A stretch of DNA of 64,000 bases from Papaver somniferum (taxonomy: Eukaryota; Streptophyta; Magnoliopsida; Ranunculales; Papaveraceae): positions 135,502,777 to 135,566,776 of the forward strand of contig NC_039361.1 of the NCBI RefSeq assembly GCF_003573695.1, in the 5' to 3' direction. The position numbers were made by a program, and so were the translations under genes. The notes below the pieces were generated by a model. The model did not search any database and had not been told where the DNA came from. It saw nothing but the letters and a program-made list of their open reading frames with translations. This document shows, piece by piece, positions 11,524 through 23,782 of this stretch. Numbering within the stretch: position 1 is the stretch's first letter; every line of letters starts with the position of its first letter.

Positions 11524-12962
11524 TGGTGTAATATTGAAAGTGGTAAATAAGTGATTCATTATCAGACTGGTGAGGGTTGATTTTAGACTCAAACTCTAAT
11601 AATAAACCTAGAAAACTTAAAACACAGTTGATACCAAGATTATAAAAAACACTAAGACTCAAGATTTCACCATTAACTGATTAAGTGATTCAATCTAATA
11701 AATATTCATGCAATTCTTTACGTCCAAAGTGATTCTAATATACTGTCTGTTGTAGATTTTCACAGTAATAATTGTAAATCTCAAGTATGGAACATCAAAA
11801 GTCTTAACCTAAGCATGATCCATCAAAATAAAATCATTCAATAAACATCAATATTAGTTCAATGGAATAATCATAAAAGAACTTGCAAAAGTTAATTAAA
11901 ACAGAAATATACCACTTTTCTTGAAAATATGGCTTCCTCCGTCGCATTGGAAAAGGGGTTTAGCTCCTCATTTTAATCACTCGCTCAAAATAATGGTTTA
12001 TAGCCCAAAAATGATTAAAAAAAGGAAAAATATAAAACAGAGAATTTGTAATGTTGTAGTGGCAGAGCAAATTCACTGTCAGCATTGTAAATTCTCTGTT
12101 ATCGAGGATGTGTTGCAAACCCGAAGATAAGCATTGCAATAACTGTTATAGTGTTGTTGAATATGAAAGAAAACACCACAGAAATAATGACAGTCCTGAA
12201 CATCTTATGTTCTTCCTGTTCTTCAACAACAACAAAAAGTGTTTCCCGTGACTCGTGATTTCTCTTTGTTCTTGCCTCTAAACTACCCCAAGCTTCTTCT
12301 AAAACTTGTGTAGCCTTCCATGGAACTCGAACAACCCTTTTATACACCACAACAATCCTAGGAAAGCCGATTTATTTTATTTTTCTTTCCGTGCAAGACA
12401 CGGCAAAAATCTTTCTCCGATTTGATTTACACTGTCACAATCCTTCCAAACTATCCATTAGATAGGTACATATCTTAGGAAAGCTTATCTACCCTTTAGT
12501 CTCACTGAATTTCTAAAAATCAGTTTACAGAAAACTGATATCTTCTACAACATGTTTTATCGGAAATATTATTATCCAGCCCAATTCGATTGAATCCAAC
12601 AAACATAGCATCTCTGTTTAGGCCTAAGAAATCAAGCCCAATCAAAATCACTGATTGAATCTCCCCCAAACATTTTCAAAATCCAAACCACAATTATGCC
12701 TGTGGAAACCAGTTTTCCCTCCTTTTCCAGTTTTCAAATTTGAGAAGAAAGAAGTGTCTCCATATTCGCCGCTGGGGTCCCTTCAGCTTTCATGGGTGCC
12801 TTTAGTAATTTTTCGGGTGCCTTCGTTACTTTTCGAGCTAATTTTTCCAAAAATGTTTATTTCCAAGAAAAACTACACACATAAAACACCATAATAAGTA
12901 CAAAAATGAGTACTATCAATATATAAAATTGAGATAAATCATAAACAAAAATATGTCTATCA
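11524..12962 (-). repeat. 5' LTR of gypsy-1
   Basis: Begins TGGTGTAAT after the primer site and ends ATATGTCTATCA at 12962. The end resembles the gypsy-2 LTR end (ATGTATCTATCA), including the preceding ACACCATAATAAGTACAAAA block. About 1.44 kb. The partner LTR lies outside the window, so no duplication can be checked; the next five bases are ATAAT. Confidence 0.7.
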
Positions 12963-13619
12963 ATAATAATACTAGCAAATAATATGGAACTAAAATAAAT
13001 CCTCAAGCAATACACTAAACTGGACGGAGGGAGTATTATTATCAAAATTAGTTATTTTCACTTATAAATAACTGTAAAATATGTATATAATAAATCTAAC
13101 CATCTTAAAAGTTCTAGATAATTATGTTTAATTAGTATTAAAATTGAGACTTGTCAAATTTAGAAAGAAAAAACTATTAAATTTGCTTTTCCATGATCTA
13201 TTACATATGATAAGCGGTATGAAATTTGGAGTTTAGAATACCTTTACTGTAAAAATTGCACTAAGACTAGGTATCATGACCCTACTCCCACGCATTCCAA
13301 AGTTACGGCAAGTTAGATCAGGGTCTCATGGGTTACAGGGAAAAAACAAGAAGCGTGTTCCTATTGGATGTCAGGAACTTAAAGCCATTGTGTGTTGCAC
13401 ATAAAATGAGTGAAACACGGAACCACTTTGTGCTTGGCCAGTAAAATTAGGTCACAGAGCGAAACCGCGATACTCCGGAGAGTGTTGTACACAGGAAAAC
13501 ATATTTCCTTTTTCCTTCATTTTTCTACTCTGTCTTGTATTTAAAGTTACATTCAAAACCTCATTTTTTTTTACTACCACTCAAAGCAGTAGAGAGCATA
13601 TTTTCTCCATTTCGTAATT

Positions 13620-13669
13620 AGGTTTATGCACTTCATGCTCTATTAGGTTTATGCACTTCATGCTCTATT
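13620..13669. repeat. 25-bp direct tandem repeat, two copies
   Basis: Two identical head-to-tail 25-bp units, 13620-13644 and 13645-13669, each starting AGGTTTATGCAC and ending TGCTCTATT. Confidence 0.9.
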
Positions 13670-14194
13670 GACCGTGTAACCAATATGAGTTTAAGATAAC
13701 AAGTAGTGGCTACCCGTACAAAAAATGACGTCTAATGGTTACCCCATAAGAAGTGGGAAATCATTAGACGTGTTTCTTGATTCTAAACTTTGTTTCCCTT
13801 TGTAGAGAACTATTTATGGAGAATTGGATTTGATCAGGCTTTTATTTCCTCGAATTCCAAAGTCGAAGCTTCATGAGACCTAGTGAAAAAGAAGTCAAAA
13901 TCTCAGTGATAAAAGGGAGAGAGGACCCAACTTGATTTTGACTTTAAGTTAGATTACTTTTGGAGTTTTCGAAATTTATATATTTTGTGGGGTAATTATG
14001 TGATACTAATGTTGAAAGTTTTATTCGTAACAAAGCCTGGGTTATAAATTGATATAAAAATAATAATCAAAACTAGTGGTGGTTGTGCTGATCATGGTTG
14101 TGGTGGCGATGGGGACGGTGCAGTTGACGGTGGTGGAAGGTTTCATCTTATTGTGTTTCATTTTTTCTTCTTCTTCTTTCTCCTTTCTTTTATG

Positions 14195-14219
14195 ATGAAA
14201 CCAAAATTTGGTTTCATCT
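14195..14219. repeat. 25-bp perfect palindrome
   Basis: GATGAAACCAAA, one centre base, then its exact complement. A near-copy of the same motif (GGTGAAACC, then GGTTTCATC) follows at about 14226-14250. No function assigned. Confidence 0.75.
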
Positions 14220-14878
14220 TATTTTGGTGAAACCAATTTTTGGTTTCATCATTTTTCTGGTGGTGGCGCGGTGGTGGTCGGTGGCGGCGGCTGCGAAGGT
14301 GGTCAGTGGCGGCAGCGATGACGGGCGGTGGTGCTGTTGCTGGTGGTGGGTTGTTGTTCGTGGTGATAATATAATAAAATTTAAAGGTTGGGTTGATTTT
14401 TGTTTTTGTTGGGGTGATTTAAATAATAGAAGGGTAATGTAGACAGTTTATGTTAAATGGGGTTTTTGTGAACATTTTGTTTTGGTGGAGTTTTTGTGCA
14501 TGGATGTGACACCTTTGGGGTTATAACTCGCGGACCGAATAATAATCGATTCTTTAGTGTTTCTATCCCTTTCAACTGATATATTCAAAATGATTTTATC
14601 GACTTAAAAGTAGATCGATAAGCTTTGTGATGTTTTTGGCTATTAGCCTATTATTAAATTAGAATATAATAACCGGCTTCATGGTTGCTCTGGCGATTCT
14701 CCTTCGCTGATTGAAAACCGACTTCAATCAACGGAAACACCATGATTGTTGTAGGATTTCTTCAGTTTTCTTTTTCAACCTAGGACTTTTGCTTTTTTTC
14801 TTTCTTTGTTCACTCTTTTTCTTTTGTTTTTAAGGTTCCAGTTTTCTTTTTTTTTAAGGTTTTCCATTTCCCATCAAT

Positions 14879-17800
14879 ATGACCAGAAGAGCTTCTCAAT
14901 CTCGATTGACGGGTACCCCTTCTTCCCAGTCTCTATTGGATGCTTCCACTTCTACAGGCACAGTTTCAACGAACGAGGGCTTCTGCCATTGCCCTATCAA
15001 GACCTTCCATAGCTGTCGAGATGGTGTTAATGGCAGAGGATTATGCAAGGGTTCTTTTGTTAAACATCTACACAACATGCATCTATCCTCCAAAAACAAC
15101 AAAGCTTTTTGCAGAGATTTGATCGTCAACAATCTTAATGTCTATCTTGCATGGGAGAAAATTCTTTGCAGTCTTCGTATGTGGTTGTGTTGTAGGTGCA
15201 TGCATTTGCATGCTTGGAAGATGCCATGTAGGGGCAGGGAAGGTGTTGTTCATGGAGAAGTCATTGCCGGACCTCTCAATGGTGATGGAGCTGACTTCCT
15301 CATTCATGGTTTAGATAGACCAGCTGGGGGTACTGTGGAGTGCTCGAGTTCTTCCATTGAAGATGTCTGTGATACCCTTACGGTTGTAAATCGTCCTGCT
15401 GCTGAAGCTCTCTCCACTGGTTACGAAACGGAGGTTGTTCTTTCCACGGATTTACTTAATGCCATTTTCCAAAGGCAGTTCACAACTGTTAAGTGTATTC
15501 CACATCAATGGCTTGCTTTTTCAAGAGAGTTGAAGATTTGTCTCGACAGGATTATCGGTAGTCCAGGTAATCTCGCAGAATGGTTACAACTTTTATTTCT
15601 TCCAATTTGTACCTTAACCCTGTTTAGACCAAGGAACTCAGCGGAAGTAAAGTCAGGTAGTAGAAAGAGATTGCAGGTCATAGCTATCAACCAAGCAATT
15701 TCGGTATGGAATGAGCCTAACGGTTGTGCTGTACTGGTTGGTAAACTATTACAGCAGCCTATTCGTATGGGAAATAGTAAGACATATTTGGAGAAGCAGG
15801 GTGTTGCCAATATTTTGGCTTGTCAGAAGAAAATCAGTTGCGTACAATTCGCGACGGAAATACGAGTGTTTTCTTCATCTGGGGTTGCTCCACGCAATGA
15901 GATTACTTATCTTTCTTTGGAAGATAAACATCCACCAGCCCCCCCTCCTGTCATTCCTGTTGACGATGTGACAGTTGACCCAGTCACGGTGGATTCTCGG
16001 AATGTTTTGGGCGCTATAAAGAGTTTCCCAAAACGTACTTCATGTGGACGTGATGGCCTACGTGCGTAATATTTAGTCGATGTGATGAGTGGTGTTGCAG
16101 CCGCAGTGGTGGATAATCTACTTGCTTCGATTATAGGGGTTGTCAACCTTTGGTTGGCCGGTAAATGCCCTAATAGTTTGGGCGAGTTCATTGCCAATGC
16201 GCCCTTGACTCCATTACTTAAACCTGGAGGTGGTATTAGGACAATTGATGTTGGTACATTTTGGCGAAGACTGGTTTCTAAAGTAGCTGCTTTCTCCGTC
16301 GGAAAAGAAATGACTTCTTATTTAGGTGACTTTCAATTTGGTGTTGGAGTGCCTGCCGGGGGGAGAGTATTTTACATGCTGTAAAAAGCTTACTGGAAAT
16401 GAAAGGTCAGTCGAATAAAATGTCAATATTGCTTATTTACTTCTCCAATGCTTTCAACATGGTGAGACGATCTAAGCTCATCCAGGAAGTTCGCCTTCAC
16501 TTTCCAGGTATTTCTTGTTGGGTAGATTTTTGTTACTTACGACCTGCTAAACTCTATTATGACCAATATATTTTGTCTTCTGCACTCGGGGTTCAGAAGG
16601 GGGACCCATTGGTCCCTTGCTTTTTGCATTGACTCTTCATCCTCTTGTGAAGATTATTGCTTCTCGCTGCACACTTGATTTACACGCTTGGTACCTATAT
16701 GATGGTACCATTATTGGTGATATATTGGAGGTGGCCAAGGCCTTGAGTATTATAGAAGCTGAAGGACCAAGTAGGGGGTTACATCTAAACATTAAGAAAA
16801 TGGAAGTCTTTGGGCCTTATATTGATCCCATAAGTACAGCTGATGGTGTTTTCCCCAGGACATTGGTAGGCCTTCTAATGGCGTTAAACTTCTGGGTGGA
16901 CCTGTGAGTTTGGATTTGAACTTTATTAGTTGATGTTGACCAGGGTGAATAAGACTGTTCAACTGATGAATGCAATCAAAAAACTCAAGAACCCTAAAAA
17001 TGAGATGTTATTACTTCGGAATTGCACTGGTGTATCGAGATTATATTTTGCAATGCGTACTACCAACCCAGCAGCCTTGCAACCAGCCACTGATCTTTTT
17101 GATGACCATCTACTTAAGTATTCGAGACTCTTAATCACTGGAGATGGTGCGGGGTTTGGTCCTTTACAGCAGAGATTGGATACCTTGCCTATCAGAGATG
17201 GTGGCCTTGGCATTTACACCATGGCGGACACCCGTGCCTAATGCTATCTTGCCTCTCAGAATCAGACAACGTCAGTTCAGAAGATAATTCTTGGTAGTTT
17301 ATTCTCAACTAACAAAGGCTCTGCTTATCAGTTAGATCTTCAGAACTTTATACAGGTATGTGGATTACCTACTTCTTATTGTGTCGATGAAACTTCCCTC
17401 CCCTTCCATGCATTCACTGGCAGTCACTTATTTTGATGCAGTTAAGAAGCAAATCCCAAACCAATTTTCTATGTCTGCAAGAGACTCCATTTTGTGGCAG
17501 TGTAACCAGGTCAAGCATGCTCAGGATTATTTATTAACCGCACCTATTAGTGGGCTTAATCAGTGTATTGGGCCTAGACAGTTCTGAGCCGTGTTTTGTT
17601 ATCGTCTTGGTATCCCACTGTTTGTTGAGAATGGATTATGCACAAGCTGTAACAAATCAATGGAAATTTTTAGGGACCATGCGCTTCACTGTGCTAAGGA
17701 TGTTGGAAGTAAGTTTCGACATGATCTTGTCCGGGATATTGTTGTTGATATTTGTTACAAAGCTGCTGTACCGGAGCGCAAAAAGGTCTCTCTTGGCATT

Positions 17801-18207
17801 ATTTTAGACGAGGATAAAGACTTGAGACCTGCAGATATTCTAGTCCTCAACTGGGAAAATGGGCAAGATGTTTGCATGGATGTCACTGGTGTCTCGCCCT
17901 TCACTGGTGATGGTATACGCTCCTTTGTCCCAGGGAAAGCAATTTCTAATGCGGTTTCAAGGAAGCGTACTAAATATTTGGGTAAGTGTACTGCACTTGG
18001 GTATGGTCTAGGTGTCCTAGCTTTCTCTACTTTATGGGAACTTGGTGAAAACACTTTATGTTTTTTCAAGCGTCTGAAGAACTGTCTTGTTAACAATGAC
18101 GCTAGTAGTGGTTTTGGTAGTATTTTATTTTTCATAGATTAGGCATTGCTATTCAGAGAGGAGTTGGACCCAGCCTGTTGCTAGGCTTCCAAAGAATAGC
18201 TCTATGA
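14879..18207 (+). pseudogene. Reverse transcriptase with Cys/His fingers and restriction-like endonuclease module (R2/NeSL-like layout), broken
   Basis: A ~3.3-kb coding region that started at ATG 14879 and ended near TGA 18205-18207. N-terminal part (about residues 40-125): Cys/His clusters, including CHCPIKTF followed by KHLHNMH, and a C-x2-C-x3-H-x5-C group (CCRCMHLHAWKMPC). The RT fold runs about 16000-16900: SCGRDGLRA, WRRLVSKV, DFQFGVGVPAGG, motif A LLIYFSNAFN, motif B GVQKGDPL, motif C YLYDG. In motif A (codon 16438-16440) and motif C (codon 16698-16700) a tyrosine stands where a catalytic Asp is expected. C-terminal part: C-x2-C-x9-H-x3-C (about 17639-17692), then RHDLVRD, then RPADILV followed by Asp residues 10 and 14 positions after the PAD Asp, as in the endonuclease of R2-type elements. 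Lesions include stops at 16067-16069, 17239-17241 and 17585-17587 and frameshifts near 16368, 16615, 16910 and 17430. No APE-type endonuclease, poly-A tail or target duplication seen. Plant proteins annotated only as RT-domain proteins with this layout exist to my recollection. Confidence 0.75.
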
Positions 18208-18363
18208 TTTTCTGTTGTTTTTCTGTTGTCAAAATTTTTAGGGATTTTTTTTTATTTGAAGAACTACCTCGACTTAAATAAGAAGGAATACAGATTGTTT
18301 TCAGTAGAATTTATTGATAAAAACTTGAACTTCATACATATAGAACATTGATGCACATAGTAA

Positions 18364-18985
18364 GAGCACGTCTATTGATGGAAGAATTTCATCTTCCAAG
18401 TTCCATGCCACCATTTTAAATAAATTTTGGAAGTACAAGTCTAGCAGTAGAACTTCCAAAATGCGAAGAAAACAAAAACGTCAATATAATTGACGTTCAA
18501 TCTTTAAACCTTTGGATACTTGAGAAACTTAACATTAATAACTAACAATGAAAACATCATTCAGATTAAAATAAAACATGAATCCAATAAATACTCAATC
18601 TCTAATACTTTGGATCTGTCATGCATGAAATTTTTTACATCAACGATTCATATGAAAACGCCATCTGGATTAACAGCAAATTGTCAATATATTTGGCACT
18701 CAATCTCTAAGCCTTTGAACTTGTCGTGATAAATTTACATCGATGGTTCATGTCTGAGCGTCAATTGGATTGACGTTTTGTGTTAATTCGATCGATGTTT
18801 CATGTCGATTGATGTCGAGCGTAAGTTAGATTTATGCTTTCTCTTGGATTCCAATATCTCTTCCACTAGACCTTAGAAGATAACTCGGAAATAGTGTGGA
18901 AGACCCTTGTTCGGAAGCGATTAATGCCATTTTGTATTTTTTTTCCAAACTTCGAATAACTTATATTCCACCATTAAACTTGCTC
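18364..18985. mobile_element. MITE-like element A with imperfect terminal inverted repeats
   Basis: The left end GAGCACGTCTATTGATGGAA pairs imperfectly with the right end (reverse complement GAGCAAGTTTAATGGTGGAA). No coding capacity. Inside are a 19-nt palindrome ACGTCAATATAATTGACGT (18478-18496) and CGTCAATTGGATTGACG (18759-18775). The bases next to the ends do not give a clean target duplication, so the exact borders are uncertain. The terminal sequence recalls Tourist/Harbinger-type MITEs. Confidence 0.5.
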
Positions 18986-19013
18986 TCATAATAAATTCAA
19001 CCTAAAATTCTGA

Positions 19014-19018
19014 GTTCA
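19014..19018. repeat. Target-site duplication GTTCA, left copy (gypsy-2)
   Basis: GTTCA before TGATGGG at 19019. The same five bases follow the right LTR at 29888-29892. Confidence 0.93.
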
Positions 19019-20487
19019 TGATGGGATTTCAAGTTGTTGTAGTAGTAATAGGTTCGCTGAGACTTTTGAAAGCAAAAGATTTAAGATTTAATGAAATTTA
19101 AAGACAAACAAAACTTAATTCAAGATTATTAGGAATAACCAAGACACTGATTCCACTATCACGCATGAATAAATTATGGCAAATGATCCAAAACTCTAAT
19201 TATCTTTTAAGTCCCTTATTTCTTAATTCACAAATAATCAGGCAAATTCTCAAATATCAATTGTATTCCCTAAGCATAGATTATCAATTGACTAAACAAA
19301 GTATAACCTATCAGATTGAATCACAACTAATTAAGAAAATTATGCAAATAATTTAAAACTCTGCAAAAGCAGTGATTTAGTGAATTATAAATTATAAATT
19401 AGAGAAAATAAAATAGTTACCAATTATTCATGCGTAAATAGCTTCTTCATTGTCTTGGTTGTGGGAGATTTAGCTCATTATCATGTTGGAAACACGCTCA
19501 AAAGTTGATTTCATTGCTCAAATGGTGTTTACAAATGATGAAAAGGGAGAAATAATTCAAAACCGGGTTTGCAACGCTTATAATTGTTGCAAACCAAAGA
19601 ACGATACAACAGTACTGTCGCTGATTCTGTAGCTCTCGACCCACGCCTGTGTGTCGTTTCCACTGTTGAAAAAAGACTGTCTTGGATGGTCTGTTCTCCG
19701 TGTTCTTCAGATGAGCAGCAACAGAAGCATGTTTCTCTGGTGATCGTATTTCGCCTCTGTGATGTTCCAAATCCTTCCCAAACTCCTCGTAAACCTTCTA
19801 TGATATCCCAGCACCTATTTATAACCCAGCAACATCAAAATCTCACGTAATAACTTCGTATAATTCTCCATTATTCTTCACGGCCAGTTTAGGAAATAAT
19901 TCAGATTTTTGATCTCTACACGCGTTCTAAAGCTTCCAAATTTCCATATTTAACTCCTTCACACTCCAAATAGTTGTTAGGGTCTTCCAAACACGTGCAA
20001 ATTCCTCTGCTGCTCGCGCAAATCCTGTGATAACCTCTTCCGGGAATAAACTCCCATGTTTTCTTCTCGCGAGTTATCTAGCCAAATTTAGTCGATCAAA
20101 TCACTCATGATAGTTTTGTTGGGACATATCACAACTACCCAACAAATTTCATCCCTTTAATCTACCCATAACTCTTTCAAACTTTGATCGAAAAATTACA
20201 CAGTTCTGTTCTTCATTTTCCCGCTAAAATCAAATTCAAAAGAAGAAGATGGGTGCTAAGGATGAATTTAGGCTACGCATAACCTTGGGTTCCCCTTAGT
20301 TAAATCTGGGGTCCGTATTGCAAATGTCCTCCTGGAGTCCAAATAGCACTTTTTAAGCAACTTTTTCCACACAAGTGTATTTCTCCAAAAACACCTACAC
20401 AAACATAAAAACACCATAATAAGTACAAAATCAAGCACTAGCAATAGAGACACTGAGGACAATTCAGACACAAAAATGTGTTTACCA
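19019..20487 (-). repeat. 3' LTR of gypsy-2
   Basis: 1,469 bp, TGATGGG to TTTACCA. Closely similar along its whole length to 28406-29887. Small open frames inside (19165-19356, 19584-19850) recur in the other LTR and are not genes. Confidence 0.92.
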
Positions 20488-20502
20488 AATACCCCCAAAC
20501 CT
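20488..20502 (-). promoter_or_regulatory. Polypurine tract of gypsy-2
   Basis: The plus strand reads AATACCCCCAAACCT next to the LTR; on the element's own strand this is AGGTTTGGGGGTATT. The same tract occurs beside the 3' LTR of gypsy-3 at 52840-52854. Confidence 0.87.
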
Positions 20503-21891
20503 ATTATTTGCTAGTCCTCGAGCAAAACTAATAAAAATAAAAGCCTAACTCACTAGGTGGCTCTAGTGACCGGGGTATAGTCTCGGGAGGGTTTACCAGA
20601 GGTGTACCCACAAAACCATGACTTCTAATTGGTCACAAGTATACAAAGAGTTAGGAGGACATACAGATTCTCAACCTATCACCAAGTAACTAGAATGCCA
20701 GAGAAATTAAAGGTGCCAGCTCTAAAGCTGAACAAAGAATAGGGGAGATACATCCGCAACACTGCTAGATAAAGAGATATCTGCTACACAGCTAGATAAA
20801 CATTGTAAGATGCGTCCTCTTTACAGCTGGATAAGATTATGAGATAGATAAAAATGAGAGGGACATCTGCTGCACAACTGGACTAATTACGTGTGATGAT
20901 TTGAACCAGTGCTAGAAAGATCTTGTGCCAGATGGAAAGCGGACTAACAAAGCAACCAATATGTATCTCTCCTCGACTCTCTCACAGTGCTCAGTAGAAA
21001 CAACGTATTCTTCGGTCTTCAACTGTTGATGATAAACTCTCGAACTTCGTAGAACCTTGACAATTAATTCTTCTCTTCGATTTCTTGCTTGAAACTTCCT
21101 TATAGATATCTACTTCCCTATGGCCTTATTAAATAAAATTTAAATGTACTTTTTTTTTGTTGTTGTTGGAAACAAAAATAACAAGACAACAATTTACATG
21201 GCCATTAGAGAAGGACTTTAGAACTTGGATCTTCACAACTTGTAATGTCTTGGTATCATGAACTTCAACAACGTATATTGTTTGATTTTCTTTGCTCTTG
21301 TAACTCAATCTTCAACTTTGATTTTGTTTGAATTATTCTTTTCTGTTGTTGCTTCTAAACCTTAAACGTCTTCAACTTTCTTCATAGATTTTTATGTCGC
21401 TCCGCTTGTTGATGATGATAAGTTTCTACTGAGAGGGAGTCGTAATCCAGTAACTAAGACTACATTGTGAGGTTGCTTTGTCTTTCTGGCATTTCCTTCT
21501 GACCTACTTGCCTTTCCATCATGGATGGTTAGGTCCATCACGGTTACCCTCTAAAAGGAACAAGTTCTCTCCTGAATGTCAAATATCTCAATGTCTTTTT
21601 ATCTAATGTCTCAAAAGAATGTTATCCCTAGAAATTCCAATTTCCATCTTTTCGGTGAGAAACTGTATGTAAACTTAGCTAATCAGATACTATGTAACGC
21701 TAGAAGTTTCATAAATGTAGCTAAAAAGTTCTTCCCCACCCCCAAACTTCAATCTAACATTGTCCTCAATGTTTCTAATGAAACAACAGTACCAAAAGTA
21801 AAATAACACGAGGAGAAGTTGGAAAGATAGTACCTGGGTGAAGAGATAAATTAAAAACTAATATACAACATACAATCGCCTCGATGGTCAA
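20503..21891 (-). other. Non-coding region between integrase and 3' LTR of gypsy-2
   Basis: About 1.4 kb without a convincing frame on either strand. In Athila elements an env-like gene can occupy this place; I see none here. A second CACCCCCAAAC purine/pyrimidine tract lies near 21737. Confidence 0.6.
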
Positions 21892-22850
21892 TCAAGGGTA
21901 AACAGGGTCCTCCAGAGGGACCTCTTCAACATCACCTGTAGGAAAGGGCTCTAAAAAGGGTTTCAATCTCTGACCACTAACCTTCGAAGAACTACTACCA
22001 TCCGGTGTCTCAATCTCAATAGCTCCATGAGGAAAGACAGTGCGAACAATAAAATGACCCGTCCACCGAGAACGTAACTTCCCAGGGAAATTATGCAAGC
22101 GGGTATCATACAGAAGAACTTTTTGACCTGGAAAAAATGACTTTCTTAAAATATTCTTATCATGCACAAGTTTCATTTTGTTCTTATACTCCTTAGCACA
22201 ATCGTATGCATCTCTACGAATTTCTTCCAACTCATTGAGCTGGAGTTTCCTATGGGCTCCTGCCTTGTCTAGTGAAAAATTTAGCTGCTTAACAGCCTAA
22301 TATGCTCTATGTTCTAACTCAACAGGTAAGTGACATGCCTTTCCATACACAAGTCAATAAGGTGACATTCCAATGGGGGTCTTAAACGCAGTGGTAAGCC
22401 CATAAGGCATCAGTAAGCCTAGACGACCAGTCTTTCCGATTATGATTAACTGTTTTCTCTAATATACGCTTTATCTCCCTATTGGAAACCTCTACCTGAC
22501 CACTAGTATGTGGATGATATGGGGTAGCTACCTTATGTGTAATACCATATTTCTTCATCAAAATCCTAAAAGGTCCATTACAAAAGTGCGACCCTCAATC
22601 ACTAATTATAGCTCGCGGTGTACCAAAACGTGTAAGTATATTATCTTTCAAGAACTCAATCACAACCCTATGGTCATTAGTCTTACACGCAACCGCCTCA
22701 ATCCACTTAGAGACATAGTCTATAGCGATAAGGATGTATAAGTTACTAAAAAAATTAGGAAACGAACCCATAAAATCAATACCCCGCGCATCAAAGACCT
22801 CCACAACTAAAATAGGGTTCAAGGGCATCATGTTCCTACGGGAAATGGTT
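21892..22850 (-). pseudogene. Gypsy integrase core and C-terminal domain, gypsy-2
   Basis: Minus-strand blocks: GIDFMGSFP with the first Asp (about 22770), AIDYVSKWIEA, and the second Asp in RAIISD (about 22600), directly followed by an in-frame stop before GSHFCN. The Glu lies in [14 protein letters not shown] (about 22490). The C-terminal part (21892-22230) has FFPGQKVLLYDTRL and GKLRSRWTGHFIV, the usual Gypsy integrase end. Integrase joins the cDNA to chromosomal DNA. The stop and loss of frame between 22230 and 22595 make it non-functional. Confidence 0.9.
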
Positions 22851-22882
22851 CCTAATTTCTGGCAACGCTCACAAGTAACACA

Positions 22883-23764
22883 TTAACTATGGGAGTCTTT
22901 AAACAACGAAGGCCAATAGAATCCACACTGCAATATCTTAGCAGCAGTCTTCTTAGCACTAAAGTTACCCCCACAAGCATGATCATGACAAAAGTAAATA
23001 ATACTGGACTGGTCACTCTCAGGTATACATCTCCTAATAATCTGGTCTGGACAATACTTAAACAAATAAGGATCATCCCAAAAGAAGTGCTTCACCTCGG
23101 CTAAAAACCTAGAATGATATTGTTTACCCCAATGTTGGGGCATTCGACCAGTAATAAGATTGTTCACTATATTTTCATAACAAGGTAATTGGGTAACAAA
23201 GAACAATTGTTCATCAGGAAAGCTATCCCTTATAGGAAGGGAATCATCAGGGGAATCAACAACTAGCCTAGACAAGTGGTCTGCTACTACATTTTCGGCA
23301 CCCTTTTTGTCTCTAATGTCTGGAGAAAACTCTTGCAACAAAAGGATCCACCTAATCAATCTAGGTTTCGTATCCTTTTTAGACAGAAGGTATTTCAAAG
23401 CAGCATGATCAGTATATATCACGATCTTATAACTTAAGAGATAGGGTCTAAACTTGTCTAAGGCAAACACAATGACTAACAGTTCATTCTCAGTGGTGGT
23501 ATAGTTCAACTGGGCATCATTCAGAGTTTTGATAGCATTGTAAATCACATGAAGTAATTTGTTTTCTCGCTGACCTAGCACAACACCAATAGCATAGTCT
23601 GAAGCATCACACATGATCTCAAAGGGTATGTTCCAGTTGGGTGCCTGGACTATGGGGGCGGTAGTGAGTAAATTCTTAAGCTTCTCAAAAGCCTCTAAAC
23701 AAGCATCATCAAAGACAAACTTAACGTCTTTTGCAAGCAAATTGCAAAGAGGTCTAGAAATCAA
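22883..23764 (-). pseudogene. Gypsy RNase H and H2C2 zinc finger, gypsy-2
   Basis: A 293-codon minus-strand frame. The RNase H part starts at about residue 50: [18 protein letters not shown] (first Asp), [19 protein letters not shown] (Glu), [12 protein letters not shown] (Asp) and VADHLSRL (Asp region), so the catalytic acids are present. The C-terminal 50 residues hold the start of the integrase H2C2 finger ([26 protein letters not shown]) and then stop before its cysteine pair. This is the longest intact piece of the element. Confidence 0.92.
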
Positions 23765-23782
23765 GCTAAAATCCTTAATGAA

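Larger units (their letters stand above)
12963..14878. other. Gene-free stretch with small repeats
   Basis: No domain-bearing frame seen. It holds GGACGGAGGGAGTA at 13021-13034, which resembles one end of a Stowaway MITE but has no partner, so it is probably a fragment. A 10-bp stem (ACGTCTAATG at 13728-13737 and its complement at 13762-13771) could form a hairpin. The stretch 14070-14350 is rich in GGT/GGC triplets. Confidence 0.6.

Noticed and set aside
14224..14442. 72-codon Trp/Gly/Val-rich frame
   Set aside because: Arises from GGT/GGC triplet-rich DNA; no homology recognised.
19584..19850. Open frames of about 88 codons in both LTRs of gypsy-2 (also 28968-29231)
   Set aside because: Similar only because the LTRs are repeats; no recognisable protein.
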